A stretch of DNA of 34,904 nucleotides, from positions 1 through 34,904 of the forward strand of contig NZ_JBHTCT010000024.1 of the NCBI RefSeq assembly GCF_042665595.1, written 5' to 3'. The position numbers were made by a program, and so were the translations under genes. Origin of the DNA: Bhargavaea changchunensis (lineage in GTDB: Bacteria > Bacillota > Bacilli > Bacillales_A > Planococcaceae). Below, piece by piece: positions 22,290-30,667 of this stretch. The notes below the pieces were generated by a model. That model searched no databases and was not told the origin of the DNA. It worked only from the letters and a program-made list of their open reading frames with translations. Position 1 is the stretch's first letter. Every line of letters begins with the position of its first letter.

Positions 22290-23435
22290 TTGCGGAGCCG
22301 GATATTCGCAGGAATGCTCATCGTGCTCGCTTTGATGCTTGCAGCATGCGGGTCACAGTCGAAGGAAGACGTCATGAAAAAGCTGAGCGGAAAATGGACG
22401 GATGCAAAAGGCTATGAGCTCACAGCCGTCATGGAGATCAAGACCGGCGATGAGCCAAGGCTGTACGACGTGGAAGTGTGGCATACGAAGCCGGACTACT
22501 ACCGGGTCAATGTGGCCCAGCAGGGCTCCAAGGAGTCCCAGATGATCCTCCGCAACAAGGACGGGGTATTTGTCGTCACGCCTTCAATCGGCAAGACGTA
22601 CAAGTTCCAGAGCGACTGGCCGGAGAAAAACAGCCAGGCTTATCTGATCGGTGCGCTTGCGGAAGACATCAGGGCGGACAAGGATGCGGTGATGAAGGAA
22701 GAAGACAAGGAATACATCTTTGAAACAGCTACACGGAACAATCATCGTAAAATGCTTCCTTATCAGCGGATCCACATCGACAAAAAGTCGCTCCTGCCAG
22801 TGAAAGTGTCGGTGCTGAATGAAAACAAAGAAGAACAGATGAAGATCACATTCGAGAAAATTTCCCTCGGCACGGAGCGCGGTGCCGGCGACTATGCGGT
22901 GGAAAAGCATTCGAAGGCACCGGAAGGCGCGGAAGGATCCGCGGATGACACCGATGCAGCGGATGAAGCAACGGAAGGCGAAGACCAGGAAGGCACCACA
23001 GATGATCAGGACGGCGTGTCTGATGAAGAAGGCAACGTCAACGATGAAGGCAAGGAAGAAGGAGATGAAGAAGCGGGTGCCGAATTGGATGGTGAGGAGT
23101 TCCGCACATCCTATCCGCTCTTGAAATGGGAAGGCGTCGACCTGCTGGAAGAAGAAGTTGTCGGCAACGGTGAAGATAAGCGGGTTTATCTGACATACGG
23201 CGGCGAGAAGGAATTCGTCATCGTCCAGCAGCATGCGAAGGCCCCTCAGGAAGCCCTAGTTCCCGTATTCGCGGAAGGGGATCCGGCGCACCTCGGCTTC
23301 ACAATAGGCGCAATCACCGACAACTCGGTCAGCTGGGAACAGGGCGGCGTGTCTTACTTCCTCGCCTCGAACGCCCTGACACGGGAAGAGATGGTTGAAG
23401 TCGCGACGTCGATGATCGAAGTGGAACAGAAGTGA
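22290..23435 (+). CDS. ydcC: YdcC-type lipoprotein (LolA/RseB-like fold)
   Basis: About 381 residues. The N-terminus has a lipoprotein signal with lipobox LAAC (about residues 17-20), so it is lipid-anchored on the outside of the membrane. The body (YDVEVWHTKPDYYRVNVAQQ, then QMILRNKDGVFVVTPSIGKTYKFQSDWP) matches the YdcC family, whose fold resembles LolA/RseB lipid-binding proteins. An Asp/Glu-rich low-complexity stretch of about 65 residues (about 208-272) interrupts the domain. I chose TTG 22290, with AAAGG 9 nt upstream; GTG 22281 is in frame but abuts that site. It lies in the acpS-ydcC-alr order of B. subtilis. The exact role is not established. Confidence 0.85.
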   Translation: MRSRIFAGMLIVLALMLAACGSQSKEDVMKKLSGKWTDAKGYELTAVMEIKTGDEPRLYDVEVWHTKPDYYRVNVAQQGSKESQMILRNKDGVFVVTPSIGKTYKFQSDWPEKNSQAYLIGALAEDIRADKDAVMKEEDKEYIFETATRNNHRKMLPYQRIHIDKKSLLPVKVSVLNENKEEQMKITFEKISLGTERGAGDYAVEKHSKAPEGAEGSADDTDAADEATEGEDQEGTTDDQDGVSDEEGNVNDEGKEEGDEEAGAELDGEEFRTSYPLLKWEGVDLLEEEVVGNGEDKRVYLTYGGEKEFVIVQQHAKAPQEALVPVFAEGDPAHLGFTIGAITDNSVSWEQGGVSYFLASNALTREEMVEVATSMIEVEQK

Positions 23436-23445
23436 CCTTGGAGTA

Positions 23446-23475
23446 TTGACTGCATTCTCCCTCCGGGCGGATAAT
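23446..23475 (+). promoter_or_regulatory. SigA-type promoter of alr
   Basis: TTGACT, an 18-bp spacer and GATAAT start 10 nt after the ydcC stop. No terminator separates the genes, so alr probably also receives read-through. Confidence 0.65.
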
Positions 23476-23522
23476 GAAACACATCAAGAGATATCCGGCA
23501 ATTCGGAAGGGAGAACGGGGAA

Positions 23523-24656
23523 ATGGAACAAATGCAATGGGGACGGCCGACAGTGGCGGCAATCGATCTGGAGGCGATCCGGGAAAACGTGCGCAACACG
23601 GCGCTCCTGACCGGTCCGGGCACCGGCGTGATCGCTGTTGTCAAGGCCGACGGCTACGGGCACGGTGCGGTCCGGGTCGCGGAGGCAGCGCTTGAAGCGG
23701 GGGCACTGATGCTCGCGGTCGCCACTCCGGAAGAAGCGGTGGAACTCAGGGAGGCGGGCCTGAAAGCGGACATTCTGCTTTTGGGCGCCTCCCCTGTTCC
23801 GTTCGCGCGTGCCGCGGCGGAAAAGGACATCATCATCACTGCGGACTCACCGGCCTGGATGGAGAAAGTCGCCGCCGACGCGCCTGATTTCGCCCGCCCT
23901 CTCCGGGTACACCTGAAGGTCGACACCGGAATGGGGCGTCTCGGCGTCCGAAGCGGGGAAGATCTTCTTAAGATGTACAGGAAAGCCAAGGCTGCGAAAA
24001 TTATGGTTGACGGCGTCTTTACCCATTTCGCGACGGCAGACGAGCCGGACAATGAAGTCTGGAGAAAGCAGGCGTCAGGATTCCGGGAAGCCGTCGCGCT
24101 TCTCCCCGAACGGCCGCGCCTTGTGCACGCATCCAACAGCGCTGCAACATTCATGCATCCGGAGTGCAAGTTTGATGCAGTCCGCCTCGGCATCTCGATG
24201 TACGGCATCGCCCCGTCCGGTTTTGTCAGGGAACACCTGCCATTCCTGCTCAGTCCTGCCTTGGCACTCTCGACTGAACTCGTCCATGTGAAGCGTCTCG
24301 GCCGGGGGGACACCGTCAGCTACGGGGCAACCTACCGGGCTTCGGGAGATGAGTGGATCGGAACGCTCCCGATCGGCTATGCAGACGGGTTTCTGCGGGG
24401 CCTCGGCGGGCAGGATGTGTTGATCGGCGGGCGCCGCTGCCCGGTGGTCGGCCGAATCTGCATGGATCAGTGCATGGTCCGGCTTCCGCGTGAGATGGCA
24501 CCGGGTGAGCCGGTTGTCCTCCTCGGAAAACAGGGTGGGGAAGAGATCCGGCCGGATGAATGGGCGGAGCGTCTCGGTACGATCCCCTACGAGGTGGTGG
24601 TCACCCTGTCAAAGAGGATTCCGAGAGTTTATTTGCAGGGACGCGGGGAATACTAA
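23523..24656 (+). CDS. alr: Alanine racemase
   Basis: 377 residues, fold-type III PLP enzyme. PLP lysine Lys41 lies in VVKADGYGHGA, the catalytic Tyr in SYGATYRA, and MGRLGVRSGED and ICMDQCMVRLP are also conserved. It makes D-Ala from L-Ala for peptidoglycan and so feeds Ddl, encoded at 11344. The ATG at 23523 has GGGAG 9 nt upstream; ATG at codon 4 is possible. It precedes the EndoAI/EndoA pair, as in Bacillus. Confidence 0.95.
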   Translation: MEQMQWGRPTVAAIDLEAIRENVRNTALLTGPGTGVIAVVKADGYGHGAVRVAEAALEAGALMLAVATPEEAVELREAGLKADILLLGASPVPFARAAAEKDIIITADSPAWMEKVAADAPDFARPLRVHLKVDTGMGRLGVRSGEDLLKMYRKAKAAKIMVDGVFTHFATADEPDNEVWRKQASGFREAVALLPERPRLVHASNSAATFMHPECKFDAVRLGISMYGIAPSGFVREHLPFLLSPALALSTELVHVKRLGRGDTVSYGATYRASGDEWIGTLPIGYADGFLRGLGGQDVLIGGRRCPVVGRICMDQCMVRLPREMAPGEPVVLLGKQGGEEIRPDEWAERLGTIPYEVVVTLSKRIPRVYLQGRGEY

Positions 24657-24734
24657 CCCCAACACGGCCCGACAATATCCGACAGGTAATGCCGGTTATG
24701 GCCGGGATTTTGTCACATTCTTTCCGAACGTGTC

Positions 24735-24763
24735 TTTTCAACAGGTCTGTCCGATGGTATGAT
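24735..24763 (+). promoter_or_regulatory. Promoter of ndoAI-ndoA
   Basis: TTTTCA, a 17-bp spacer ending TGG, and TATGAT: an extended -10 promoter, about 40 nt before the antitoxin start. Confidence 0.6.
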
Positions 24764-24805
24764 GGGATAGAAATTTGTTGAATGGCTGCGTCGGAGGTGT
24801 TTGCT

Positions 24806-25072
24806 GTGGCAGAGAAAGAGACAAAAAAAGTCGTGGTGAAGATCCCGAAGAGGATGCTTCAGTGTGACGGGGATTCCGTCGCTTACGACCGAGCGGAACA
24901 GGATGGGTATGTCTATCTGACGACGACCCGGAAGACACGGAGAGAACAACCAAATCTTATACGGGAAGCCATCGTCAAAGGCTACGTGGAGATGTCGCAG
25001 ATCAATCTTTCGATCGCTTCCGAATGTTTGTACGCGGAATACGAAGCGGAGCACGCGTGGCGCAACTCGTAA
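24806..25072 (+). CDS. ndoAI: EndoAI-type antitoxin (RHH)
   Basis: 88 residues, cytosolic. An N-terminal strand (KKVVVKIPKRML) fits a ribbon-helix-helix DNA-binding domain. The C-terminal EAIVKGYVEMSQINLSIASE matches the EndoAI tail that covers the toxin active site. The middle (CDGDSVAYDRAEQDGYVYLTT) is more divergent than usual and has lost some RHH consensus positions. I chose GTG 24806, because GGAGGTG lies 6 nt upstream; the ATG at 24782 has no ribosome binding site. It is 15 nt upstream of the toxin gene. It should neutralise EndoA and repress its own promoter. Confidence 0.85.
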   Translation: MAEKETKKVVVKIPKRMLQCDGDSVAYDRAEQDGYVYLTTTRKTRREQPNLIREAIVKGYVEMSQINLSIASECLYAEYEAEHAWRNS

Positions 25073-25087
25073 TCGGAGGATGAGATT

Positions 25088-25438
25088 TTGGCCATAAAAC
25101 GCGGGGACATTTTCTTTGCAGATCTGTCGCCGGTGAAAGGTTCTGAACAGGGCGGGAAAAGACCCGTCCTGGTTATTCAGAACGATATCGGTAATCGGTT
25201 CAGCCCCACAGTAATTGTCGCAGCCATCACGGCCCAGATACAGAAAGCCAAACTGCCCACCCATGTGGAAATCGATGCGGCACGGTACGGATTGGACAAA
25301 AACTCCGTCGTCTTGCTTGAGCAAGTCCGGACTATTGACAAATCCCGCCTTTCTGACAAGATTACACATTTGGATGAAGAAATGATGCGGCAGGTGGAAG
25401 AGGCACTTGAAATCAGCCTCGGACTGGTAAAATTTTAG
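25088..25438 (+). CDS. ndoA: MazF-family mRNA interferase EndoA
   Basis: 116 residues, the exact length of B. subtilis EndoA and very similar: IKRGDIFFADLSPVKGSEQ, GGKRPVLVIQNDIGNRFSPT, VEIDAARYGLDKNSVVLLEQ and the ending EALEISLGLV. Catalytic Arg25 and Thr48 are present. It cuts single-stranded RNA at UACAU in Bacillus (family knowledge) and is held by EndoAI. It starts at TTG 25088, 8 nt after GGAGG. In B. subtilis this pair also lies just ahead of the rsb-sigB operon. A terminator follows the stop. Confidence 0.96.
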   Translation: MAIKRGDIFFADLSPVKGSEQGGKRPVLVIQNDIGNRFSPTVIVAAITAQIQKAKLPTHVEIDAARYGLDKNSVVLLEQVRTIDKSRLSDKITHLDEEMMRQVEEALEISLGLVKF

Positions 25439-25457
25439 TATACATACACAAAAAACG

Positions 25458-25484
25458 CCGTCCGGCATTGCCGGACGGTTTTTT
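25458..25484 (+). terminator. Terminator of ndoAI-ndoA
   Basis: CCGTCCGGC / GCCGGACGG, 9 bp, loop ATT, followed by six T. It separates the toxin operon from rsbR. Confidence 0.9.
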
Positions 25485-25732
25485 GTGCGTCGGCTCCGCT
25501 ATAAAAAAATGTGCATCCCTTCATTTGGAATGCGATGCAGTGATATTTTTGTGGGATAATAAGGGCAGATGTGCGGTTCCGGTCTATACGCCGAGAGTGG
25601 TGATCCCAGATTCCTCACCTGATCCGCGACCCGGAATATTATATGGGTCTCCGTATCTTGCGAAAAAAGTGTGTTTCGCCAGTATTTTCGTTACAATGAA
25701 AGGAACAGTCCGTAAAAGGGGGCCACAGAGCC
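25485..25732 (+). promoter_or_regulatory. Region upstream of rsbR, no gene; weak promoter candidates
   Basis: No ORF with a ribosome binding site. TTGCGA (25658-25663)-N17-AGTATT, or a -10 TACAAT at 25692-25697 close to rsbR, could serve the operon; neither is a strong SigA match. A 6-bp inverted repeat TGCATC / GATGCA spans about 25512-25539. Nothing else recognised. Confidence 0.35.
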
Positions 25733-26563
25733 ATGTATAGAAAAGTTCCTCAGTTTGTCGAGACTCACCTCGAAGAGATCATCGACAGCTGGAAAACACG
25801 CATGAAAGATGAGCATGGTGAAAAATTCTTCCACATCATGCCGGAAGAGGTCATCGAGCGGACAAGCCGGGACTTCGCGGACCTCATCGTTTCGAGCCTT
25901 ACAGAAGACTCGAACCAATATGATGAAAAGCTCCATAACTTCTCGGAGCGCATCGTCCGTCTCGGCTGGTCGATTTCGCTTGTCATGAAGGCGATCGAGA
26001 ACTTCTCGGATACGCTCTATGACCTGCTGCGAAAGGCTGAAATCCTTGATGACAGCAATGTAGCGGAGTACTTTGACATCCTGAACAACTGGATCAAGCC
26101 ACTCCGTCAGGAAGTCGTCGAAATGTACTCCCACACCTGGGAACGTACGGTCAATCTCCAGAAGATTGCCCTGCAGGAGCTGTCGGCTTCCCTGATTCCT
26201 GTATTCGACAAGATTTCCGTCATGCCGCTTGTCGGCACAATCGATACTGAACGCGCCAAGCTCATCATGGAAAACCTTCTGGAGGGTGTCGTCCGCCAAC
26301 GTGCGGAAGTGGTGCTGCTCGACATCACCAGTGTTCCCGTAGTGGATACGATGGTCGCCCACCACATTATCCAGGCGGCCGACGCGGTCCGCCTCGTCGG
26401 GGCACGCTGCATGCTGGTCGGCATCCGTCCGGAAATCGCACAGACGATTGTGGCGCTCGGTATCAGCCTGGAAGACTTTACGACGACCAGCACGCTGCAG
26501 AGGGGCATGCAGGAAGCGCTGGCGTTGACCAGCCGAAAAATCGTGGAGGTGGATGAACAGTGA
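25733..26563 (+). CDS. rsbR: Stressosome sensor protein RsbR
   Basis: 276 residues: an N-terminal non-haem globin-like sensor (about 1-140), a linker helix and a C-terminal STAS domain (about 155-270). The two threonines phosphorylated by RsbT are present at Thr172 (GTIDTERAK) and Thr206 (VPVVDTMVAHH). With RsbS it builds the cytosolic stressosome that traps RsbT until environmental stress. It is the first gene of the operon. GGGGG lies 10 nt before the ATG. It overlaps rsbS by 4 nt. Confidence 0.96.
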   Translation: MYRKVPQFVETHLEEIIDSWKTRMKDEHGEKFFHIMPEEVIERTSRDFADLIVSSLTEDSNQYDEKLHNFSERIVRLGWSISLVMKAIENFSDTLYDLLRKAEILDDSNVAEYFDILNNWIKPLRQEVVEMYSHTWERTVNLQKIALQELSASLIPVFDKISVMPLVGTIDTERAKLIMENLLEGVVRQRAEVVLLDITSVPVVDTMVAHHIIQAADAVRLVGARCMLVGIRPEIAQTIVALGISLEDFTTTSTLQRGMQEALALTSRKIVEVDEQ

Positions 26564-26922
26564 ACATGCGTATCCCGATCCTCAAGCTTAACGAAATCTT
26601 GATTGTCTCGCTTCAATGGGAATTGGACGACCAGACTGCGATCCAATTCCAGGAAGACCTGTTGAAAAAACTGCATGACACTTCGGCCAAAGGCGTTGTG
26701 ATCGACCTGACTCCGATTGACTTCATCGATTCCTTCATCGCGAAGGTGCTCGGTGATGTCATCAGCATGTCGGGCCTTATGGGTGCCAAGGTGGTCATCA
26801 CCGGCATCCAGCCGGCCGTCGCCATTACGCTCATCGAACTCGGAATCCGTCTGGAAAATGTCATGACGGCCCTTGACCTCGAAAACGGAATGGACAAACT
26901 GCAGCAAGAATTGGAGGCTTGA
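26560..26922 (+). CDS. rsbS: Stressosome scaffold protein RsbS
   Basis: 120-residue single STAS domain. The RsbT target serine (Ser58 here, Ser59 in B. subtilis) lies in TPIDFIDSFIAKVLGD. It forms the stressosome core with RsbR and, unphosphorylated, holds RsbT. It starts at a GTG that overlaps the rsbR stop (GTGA), 10 nt after GGAGG; an ATG two codons later is less well placed. Coupled translation should keep RsbR and RsbS in proportion. Confidence 0.96.
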   Translation: MNMRIPILKLNEILIVSLQWELDDQTAIQFQEDLLKKLHDTSAKGVVIDLTPIDFIDSFIAKVLGDVISMSGLMGAKVVITGIQPAVAITLIELGIRLENVMTALDLENGMDKLQQELEA

Positions 26923-26924
26923 CG

Positions 26925-27326
26925 ATGGCGTACCGGTCTTCAGTTGACATTCATACGGAATGGGACATTGTTGCTGCAAGGCAGCTGGGCCGGAACGAAG
27001 CAAAGAAAGTCGGCTTCGGCACCGTTGACCAGGCCCGTATTACGACGGCGATCAGTGAACTCGCAAGAAACATTTATTTATATGCAGGAGCCGGAAAAAT
27101 TGAAATCGAACGCCTGAACGACGACGGCATGTTCGGAATTGCCATTATCGCTTCCGACGAAGGTCCGGGTATTCCCGATGTCAGAAAAGTGATGGAAGAC
27201 GGATATTCGACTTCCGGAGGGCTTGGCGCCGGAATGCCCGGGGTCAAGCGGCTGATGGACGATTTCCGGATTGATACCGAGCGCGGAAAAGGCACAACAA
27301 TAACTGCAGTCAAATGGCTCCGCTGA
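26925..27326 (+). CDS. rsbT: Switch kinase RsbT
   Basis: 133 residues, same as B. subtilis RsbT. GHKL ATPase boxes are visible: ISELARNIYLYA (N box), DEGPGIPD (G1) and GLGAGMPGVKRLMD (G2). It phosphorylates RsbR and RsbS under stress, leaves the stressosome and activates RsbU. The ATG at 26925 has GGAGG 7 nt upstream; a TTG at 26919 overlaps the rsbS stop but is badly spaced. Confidence 0.96.
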   Translation: MAYRSSVDIHTEWDIVAARQLGRNEAKKVGFGTVDQARITTAISELARNIYLYAGAGKIEIERLNDDGMFGIAIIASDEGPGIPDVRKVMEDGYSTSGGLGAGMPGVKRLMDDFRIDTERGKGTTITAVKWLR

Positions 27327-27343
27327 TTGGGGGATGAATGTAG

Positions 27344-28345
27344 ATGCCTCAGCAGACTGAAAAAGAATATAAAGAAATATTGAGGCAATACCTTGAGGAT
27401 CAATCTGAACAGAATTTATATATGGGAGAGGCGTTCAGCCGCAAACTGATCGAGCGGGACATTTCGCCCGAGGAGGTCATCAGCATACATAAGTCCGCAC
27501 TCAAGGACGTGTTGCCGGGCCTTCCGTCGAAAGTCTGGCATTCTTTCGACTTCCTCATCGAAATGATGATCCGCTACGGACTTGCGCTGAAGGAACATCA
27601 GTCCCTCGTCAAGCGGCAAGAAGAGATGCAGCTTGAGATGGAAGTGGCCTCGAAGGTTCAGGAGACGCTTCTGAAAACGAAAATCCCTGCCGTCGAAGGC
27701 ATGGACATCGGTTATGTGACCGTACCTTCACGTACGATGAGCGGGGACTATATCTATTTTGTCGGTAATGACATGGACGAAGCGGGCGTAGCTGTCGCAG
27801 ATGTCATGGGCAAAGGGATTCCGGCTGCCTTATGCATGTCGATGGTCAAGTTCGGCATGGACAGTGTCCAGCATTCCTCCGAAGGACCATCCGGTGTGCT
27901 TTCGGTCATTAACCGGATCGTGGAAAAAAGCGTCAATGACTCGATGTTCGTGACGATGATGTATGGGCGCTTTGATGCAAAAAGCTCCACTTTTTCCTAT
28001 GCATCCGCCGGGCATGAACCCGCACTCCATTACCGGGCTTCGGAAAACCGGTTTGTGGAACTGGATGCCAAAGGGCTCCTTCTCGGCGTATCTCCGGATG
28101 CCCGCTATGAGGAGGGAAGCGTGGTTCTTGAGCGCAATGATTTCGTCGCCATCATGACCGATGGGGTAACAGAAGCCCGTACACCCGATGGTTTTGTCGA
28201 AAAAGAAACCATCCTTGAGATCATCAGCAGTGTAAAGGACCGCTCTGCCCAGGAAATGGCGGAGCACGTTTTCGCGGAATTGGACCGCATGCAGGGTTTC
28301 CAGCTCCAGGATGATTTCTCCCTTGTAATCTTGAAAAAAGAGTAA
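27344..28345 (+). CDS. rsbU: PP2C phosphatase RsbU
   Basis: 333 residues. An N-terminal helical RsbT-binding domain (about 1-85) is joined by a coiled linker (QEEMQLEMEVASKVQETLL) to a PP2C/SpoIIE-type phosphatase. Metal-binding motifs: SRTMSGDY, VAVADVMGKGIPAAL and MTDGVTEAR. Bound RsbT switches it on, and it then dephosphorylates RsbV-P. It ends the upstream part of the operon; a SigB promoter follows before rsbV. Confidence 0.96.
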   Translation: MPQQTEKEYKEILRQYLEDQSEQNLYMGEAFSRKLIERDISPEEVISIHKSALKDVLPGLPSKVWHSFDFLIEMMIRYGLALKEHQSLVKRQEEMQLEMEVASKVQETLLKTKIPAVEGMDIGYVTVPSRTMSGDYIYFVGNDMDEAGVAVADVMGKGIPAALCMSMVKFGMDSVQHSSEGPSGVLSVINRIVEKSVNDSMFVTMMYGRFDAKSSTFSYASAGHEPALHYRASENRFVELDAKGLLLGVSPDARYEEGSVVLERNDFVAIMTDGVTEARTPDGFVEKETILEIISSVKDRSAQEMAEHVFAELDRMQGFQLQDDFSLVILKKE

Positions 28346-28350
28346 TGGAT

Positions 28351-28375
28351 GTTTGGATTTCTTCAGAAGGGGTAA
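28351..28375 (+). promoter_or_regulatory. Internal SigB promoter before rsbV
   Basis: GTTTGG, 13 bp, GGGTAA. It matches the SigB consensus (GTTT-N12/15-GGGWAW) and sits where B. subtilis has its autoregulated SigB promoter, so rsbV-rsbW-sigB-rsbX are boosted by SigB itself. A leader of about 65 nt precedes rsbV. Confidence 0.85.
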
Positions 28376-28449
28376 AACCTTGATGTTGTCTTCAAACGTA
28401 ATTATGGATTTGGGATTATAGATTGAGAAATTAAAGAAGAGGTGTGGAA

Positions 28450-28800
28450 ATGAATCTACAAGTTGATTTGCATGAAGAAAACAGTGTGCAGCATTTTAAA
28501 GTGGTCGGTGAGATTGATGCGTTCACGGCGCCTGTCCTGCGGGAGAAGCTTTCAGAGCTTCCGGTTCAGGAAGGCATGAAGGCCGAGATCGATCTTTCGG
28601 ATGTAGAATATATGGACAGCACGGGTCTGGGTGTGTTCGTCGGCTATTTCAAACAGGTGAAGGAAAGCGGCGGCCATGTGAAAATCACAGGGCTTTCCCC
28701 ACGGCTAAAGCGGCTGTTCGATATCACGGGTCTCGATGAGGTCATGGATATTGAAGAACATAAAGCAGATAAAGGTGGGTTCAATGATGCAACCGTATGA
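28450..28800 (+). CDS. rsbV: Anti-anti-sigma factor RsbV
   Basis: 116-residue STAS domain. The serine phosphorylated by RsbW is Ser57 in YMDSTGLGVFVG. Unphosphorylated RsbV binds RsbW and frees SigB. GAGGTG lies 5-6 nt before the ATG at 28450; an in-frame GTG at 28444 overlaps that site. The 3' end overlaps rsbW by 17 nt. Confidence 0.96.
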   Translation: MNLQVDLHEENSVQHFKVVGEIDAFTAPVLREKLSELPVQEGMKAEIDLSDVEYMDSTGLGVFVGYFKQVKESGGHVKITGLSPRLKRLFDITGLDEVMDIEEHKADKGGFNDATV

Positions 28801-29257
28801 CTATGTGGAGATCCGTGTGCCGGCCAAGGCCCAGTATGTGGGCGTGGCGCGACTCACGATCTCAGGCCTCGCAAGCCGGCTCGGCTTCACCTATGACGAC
28901 ATCGAGGACATGAAGATCGCGTCCAGCGAGGCGATCACGAACGCGGTGCAGCACGCATACAAGGATGACGAGGAAGGCGAAGTCGTCGTCGGCTGCGCCC
29001 TGTATGAAGACCGGATGGAGATCATGGTGGCCGACCATGGTCAGAGCTTCGATTTTGAGAAAACCAAAAAGAGTGTGGGACCTTACCATGATCATGAAGA
29101 GGGCATGTTCCTCCGGGAAGGGGGTCTCGGCCTCTACCTGATCGAAACGCTGATGGACGAGATTAAAATCCACCACGACGAAGGGGTCACCGTCTTCATG
29201 ACCAAATATCTTGGCGGAGAGCAGGTGGAAAAGGATGTCGAAACAGTCTCCTCCTGA
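28784..29257 (+). CDS. rsbW: Anti-sigma factor and kinase RsbW
   Basis: 157 residues, GHKL kinase fold: SSEAITNAVQHAY (N box), VADHGQSFDFEK (G1) and EGGLGLYLIETLMDE (G2). It binds SigB or, alternatively, binds and phosphorylates RsbV with ATP. Two adjacent ATG codons (28784, 28787) follow AGGTGG; the gene starts inside rsbV and ends inside sigB, showing tight translational coupling. Confidence 0.95.
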   Translation: MMQPYDYVEIRVPAKAQYVGVARLTISGLASRLGFTYDDIEDMKIASSEAITNAVQHAYKDDEEGEVVVGCALYEDRMEIMVADHGQSFDFEKTKKSVGPYHDHEEGMFLREGGLGLYLIETLMDEIKIHHDEGVTVFMTKYLGGEQVEKDVETVSS

Positions 29258-30020
29258 TTCCAAGTCAAAAGAACAGGTGCTGGACTGGATCAGGGCTTTC
29301 CAGGAAAGTGGCGATGAGGCAGCCCAGACGAATCTGGTACTTCACTATGAACGTCTTGTCCAGTCCATCGCCCGAAAATACTCCAACGGTAAATCGTACC
29401 ACGAAGATATCGTGCAAGTCGGCATGCTCGGGCTGCTCGGTGCTATCCGCCGCTACGATCCCGAATACGGACGCAGTTTCGAGGCGTTTGCAGTGCCGAC
29501 CATCATCGGCGAGATCAAGCGGTTCCTCCGGGACAAGACTTGGGCGGTCCACGTGCCCCGCAGGATCAAGGAACTCGGCCCTAAAATCAAGTCTGCTGCG
29601 GAGACGCTGACAAATGAGCTGCAGCGCTCCCCGAAGGTGCAGGAGATCGCGGATTTCCTCGAGGTGGATGAGGACGATGTGCTGGAAGCGATGGAGATGG
29701 GACGAAGCTATCAGGCATTGTCCATGGACCACTCGCTGGAGGCGGATTCCGACGGCAGTACCGTCACACTGTTCGATATTATCGGGGATACGGATGACGG
29801 CTATGAGATGACGGATCAGCGTCTGATCGTGGCAGAAGCGCTCAATGTCCTGTCTGAGCGCGAAAAGCAGATCATCCAGTTTACATATATCGAACAGATG
29901 AGCCAGAAGGAGGCGGGGGAACGCCTCGGGATTTCTCAGATGCATGTTTCCAGGCTTCAGAGGAAGGCGATCAAAAAGCTTCAGGAGGCCATTGCGGCGG
30001 CAGGTGGTGGGGCTTCTTGA
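29235..30020 (+). CDS. sigB: General stress sigma factor SigB
   Basis: 261 residues. Region 2 contains YHEDIVQVGMLGLLGAIRRYD and FEAFAVPTIIGEIKRFLRD, region 3 the KELGPKIKSAAETLTNEL stretch, and region 4 the HTH QMSQKEAGERLGISQMHVSRLQ. It directs RNA polymerase to general-stress promoters, including the one at 28351. The ATG at 29235 lies 23 nt inside rsbW, preceded by GGTGG. Almost the same length as B. subtilis SigB. Confidence 0.96.
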   Translation: MSKQSPPDSKSKEQVLDWIRAFQESGDEAAQTNLVLHYERLVQSIARKYSNGKSYHEDIVQVGMLGLLGAIRRYDPEYGRSFEAFAVPTIIGEIKRFLRDKTWAVHVPRRIKELGPKIKSAAETLTNELQRSPKVQEIADFLEVDEDDVLEAMEMGRSYQALSMDHSLEADSDGSTVTLFDIIGDTDDGYEMTDQRLIVAEALNVLSEREKQIIQFTYIEQMSQKEAGERLGISQMHVSRLQRKAIKKLQEAIAAAGGGAS

Positions 30021-30616
30021 AGACAGTGAAGGACGACTGTGTAGAGGCGTACATCTATCAGGAAGCCAAGCCGGGAAATCATGAATCGGGTGATGTGTAC
30101 TATACCTTCACCAATGAGGACTACTTTCTTTGCGCGATTGCCGACGGACTTGGAAACGGTCCGATCGCCAGGGAATCGGCTGAAATCGTGCCGGAGATCC
30201 TGGAACGCCACCATGATGAATCCATCGACCAGCTGCTCAGCCGGTGCAACATGCACATGCATCAGAAGCGGGGAGCTGCGGTTGCGATCATCAAGGCGTA
30301 TTTCAAGACGTCGACAATCGAGTACAGCTGTGTGGGAAACGTGAGATTTTATCTGTACCGGCGTTCGGATGACAAAATGATCTACCCGCTCCCGGTGATG
30401 GGCTACCTGTCCGGTCGCCCGCAGAAACTCCGCACACAGGGCTTTGACTACGGACCGGGAGACCTGTTTCTTCTGCACTCAGACGGCGTGGACATCCGGA
30501 GCCCGAAGGCATTCATGCAGAACAGCGCCGGTCCGTATGATCTGTATAAGAAAGTGCATGAAACACTCAAACATGGCGATGATGCCACTTATATCACAGG
30601 AAGCCTGCTCCGCTGA
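30017..30616 (+). CDS. rsbX: Feedback phosphatase RsbX
   Basis: 199 residues, as in B. subtilis. PP2C-type motifs: CAIADGLGNGPIARES, KRGAAVAIIKAYF, YSCVGNVRFYLY and LLHSDGVD. It dephosphorylates RsbR and RsbS and resets the stressosome. It starts at TTG 30017, overlapping the sigB stop (TTGA), with GGTGG upstream. The terminator stem begins at its last codons. Confidence 0.95.
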   Translation: MKTVKDDCVEAYIYQEAKPGNHESGDVYYTFTNEDYFLCAIADGLGNGPIARESAEIVPEILERHHDESIDQLLSRCNMHMHQKRGAAVAIIKAYFKTSTIEYSCVGNVRFYLYRRSDDKMIYPLPVMGYLSGRPQKLRTQGFDYGPGDLFLLHSDGVDIRSPKAFMQNSAGPYDLYKKVHETLKHGDDATYITGSLLR

Positions 30617-30635
30617 ATCCGCGGAGCGGGTTTTT
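30604..30635 (+). terminator. Terminator of the rsb-sigB operon
   Basis: CCTGCTCCGC / GCGGAGCGGG (one T-G pair), followed by five T. The left arm overlaps the end of rsbX. Confidence 0.85.
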
Positions 30636-30667
30636 GTTTTAGGTCTGCTTGGGTTTGCGATGGTTTT

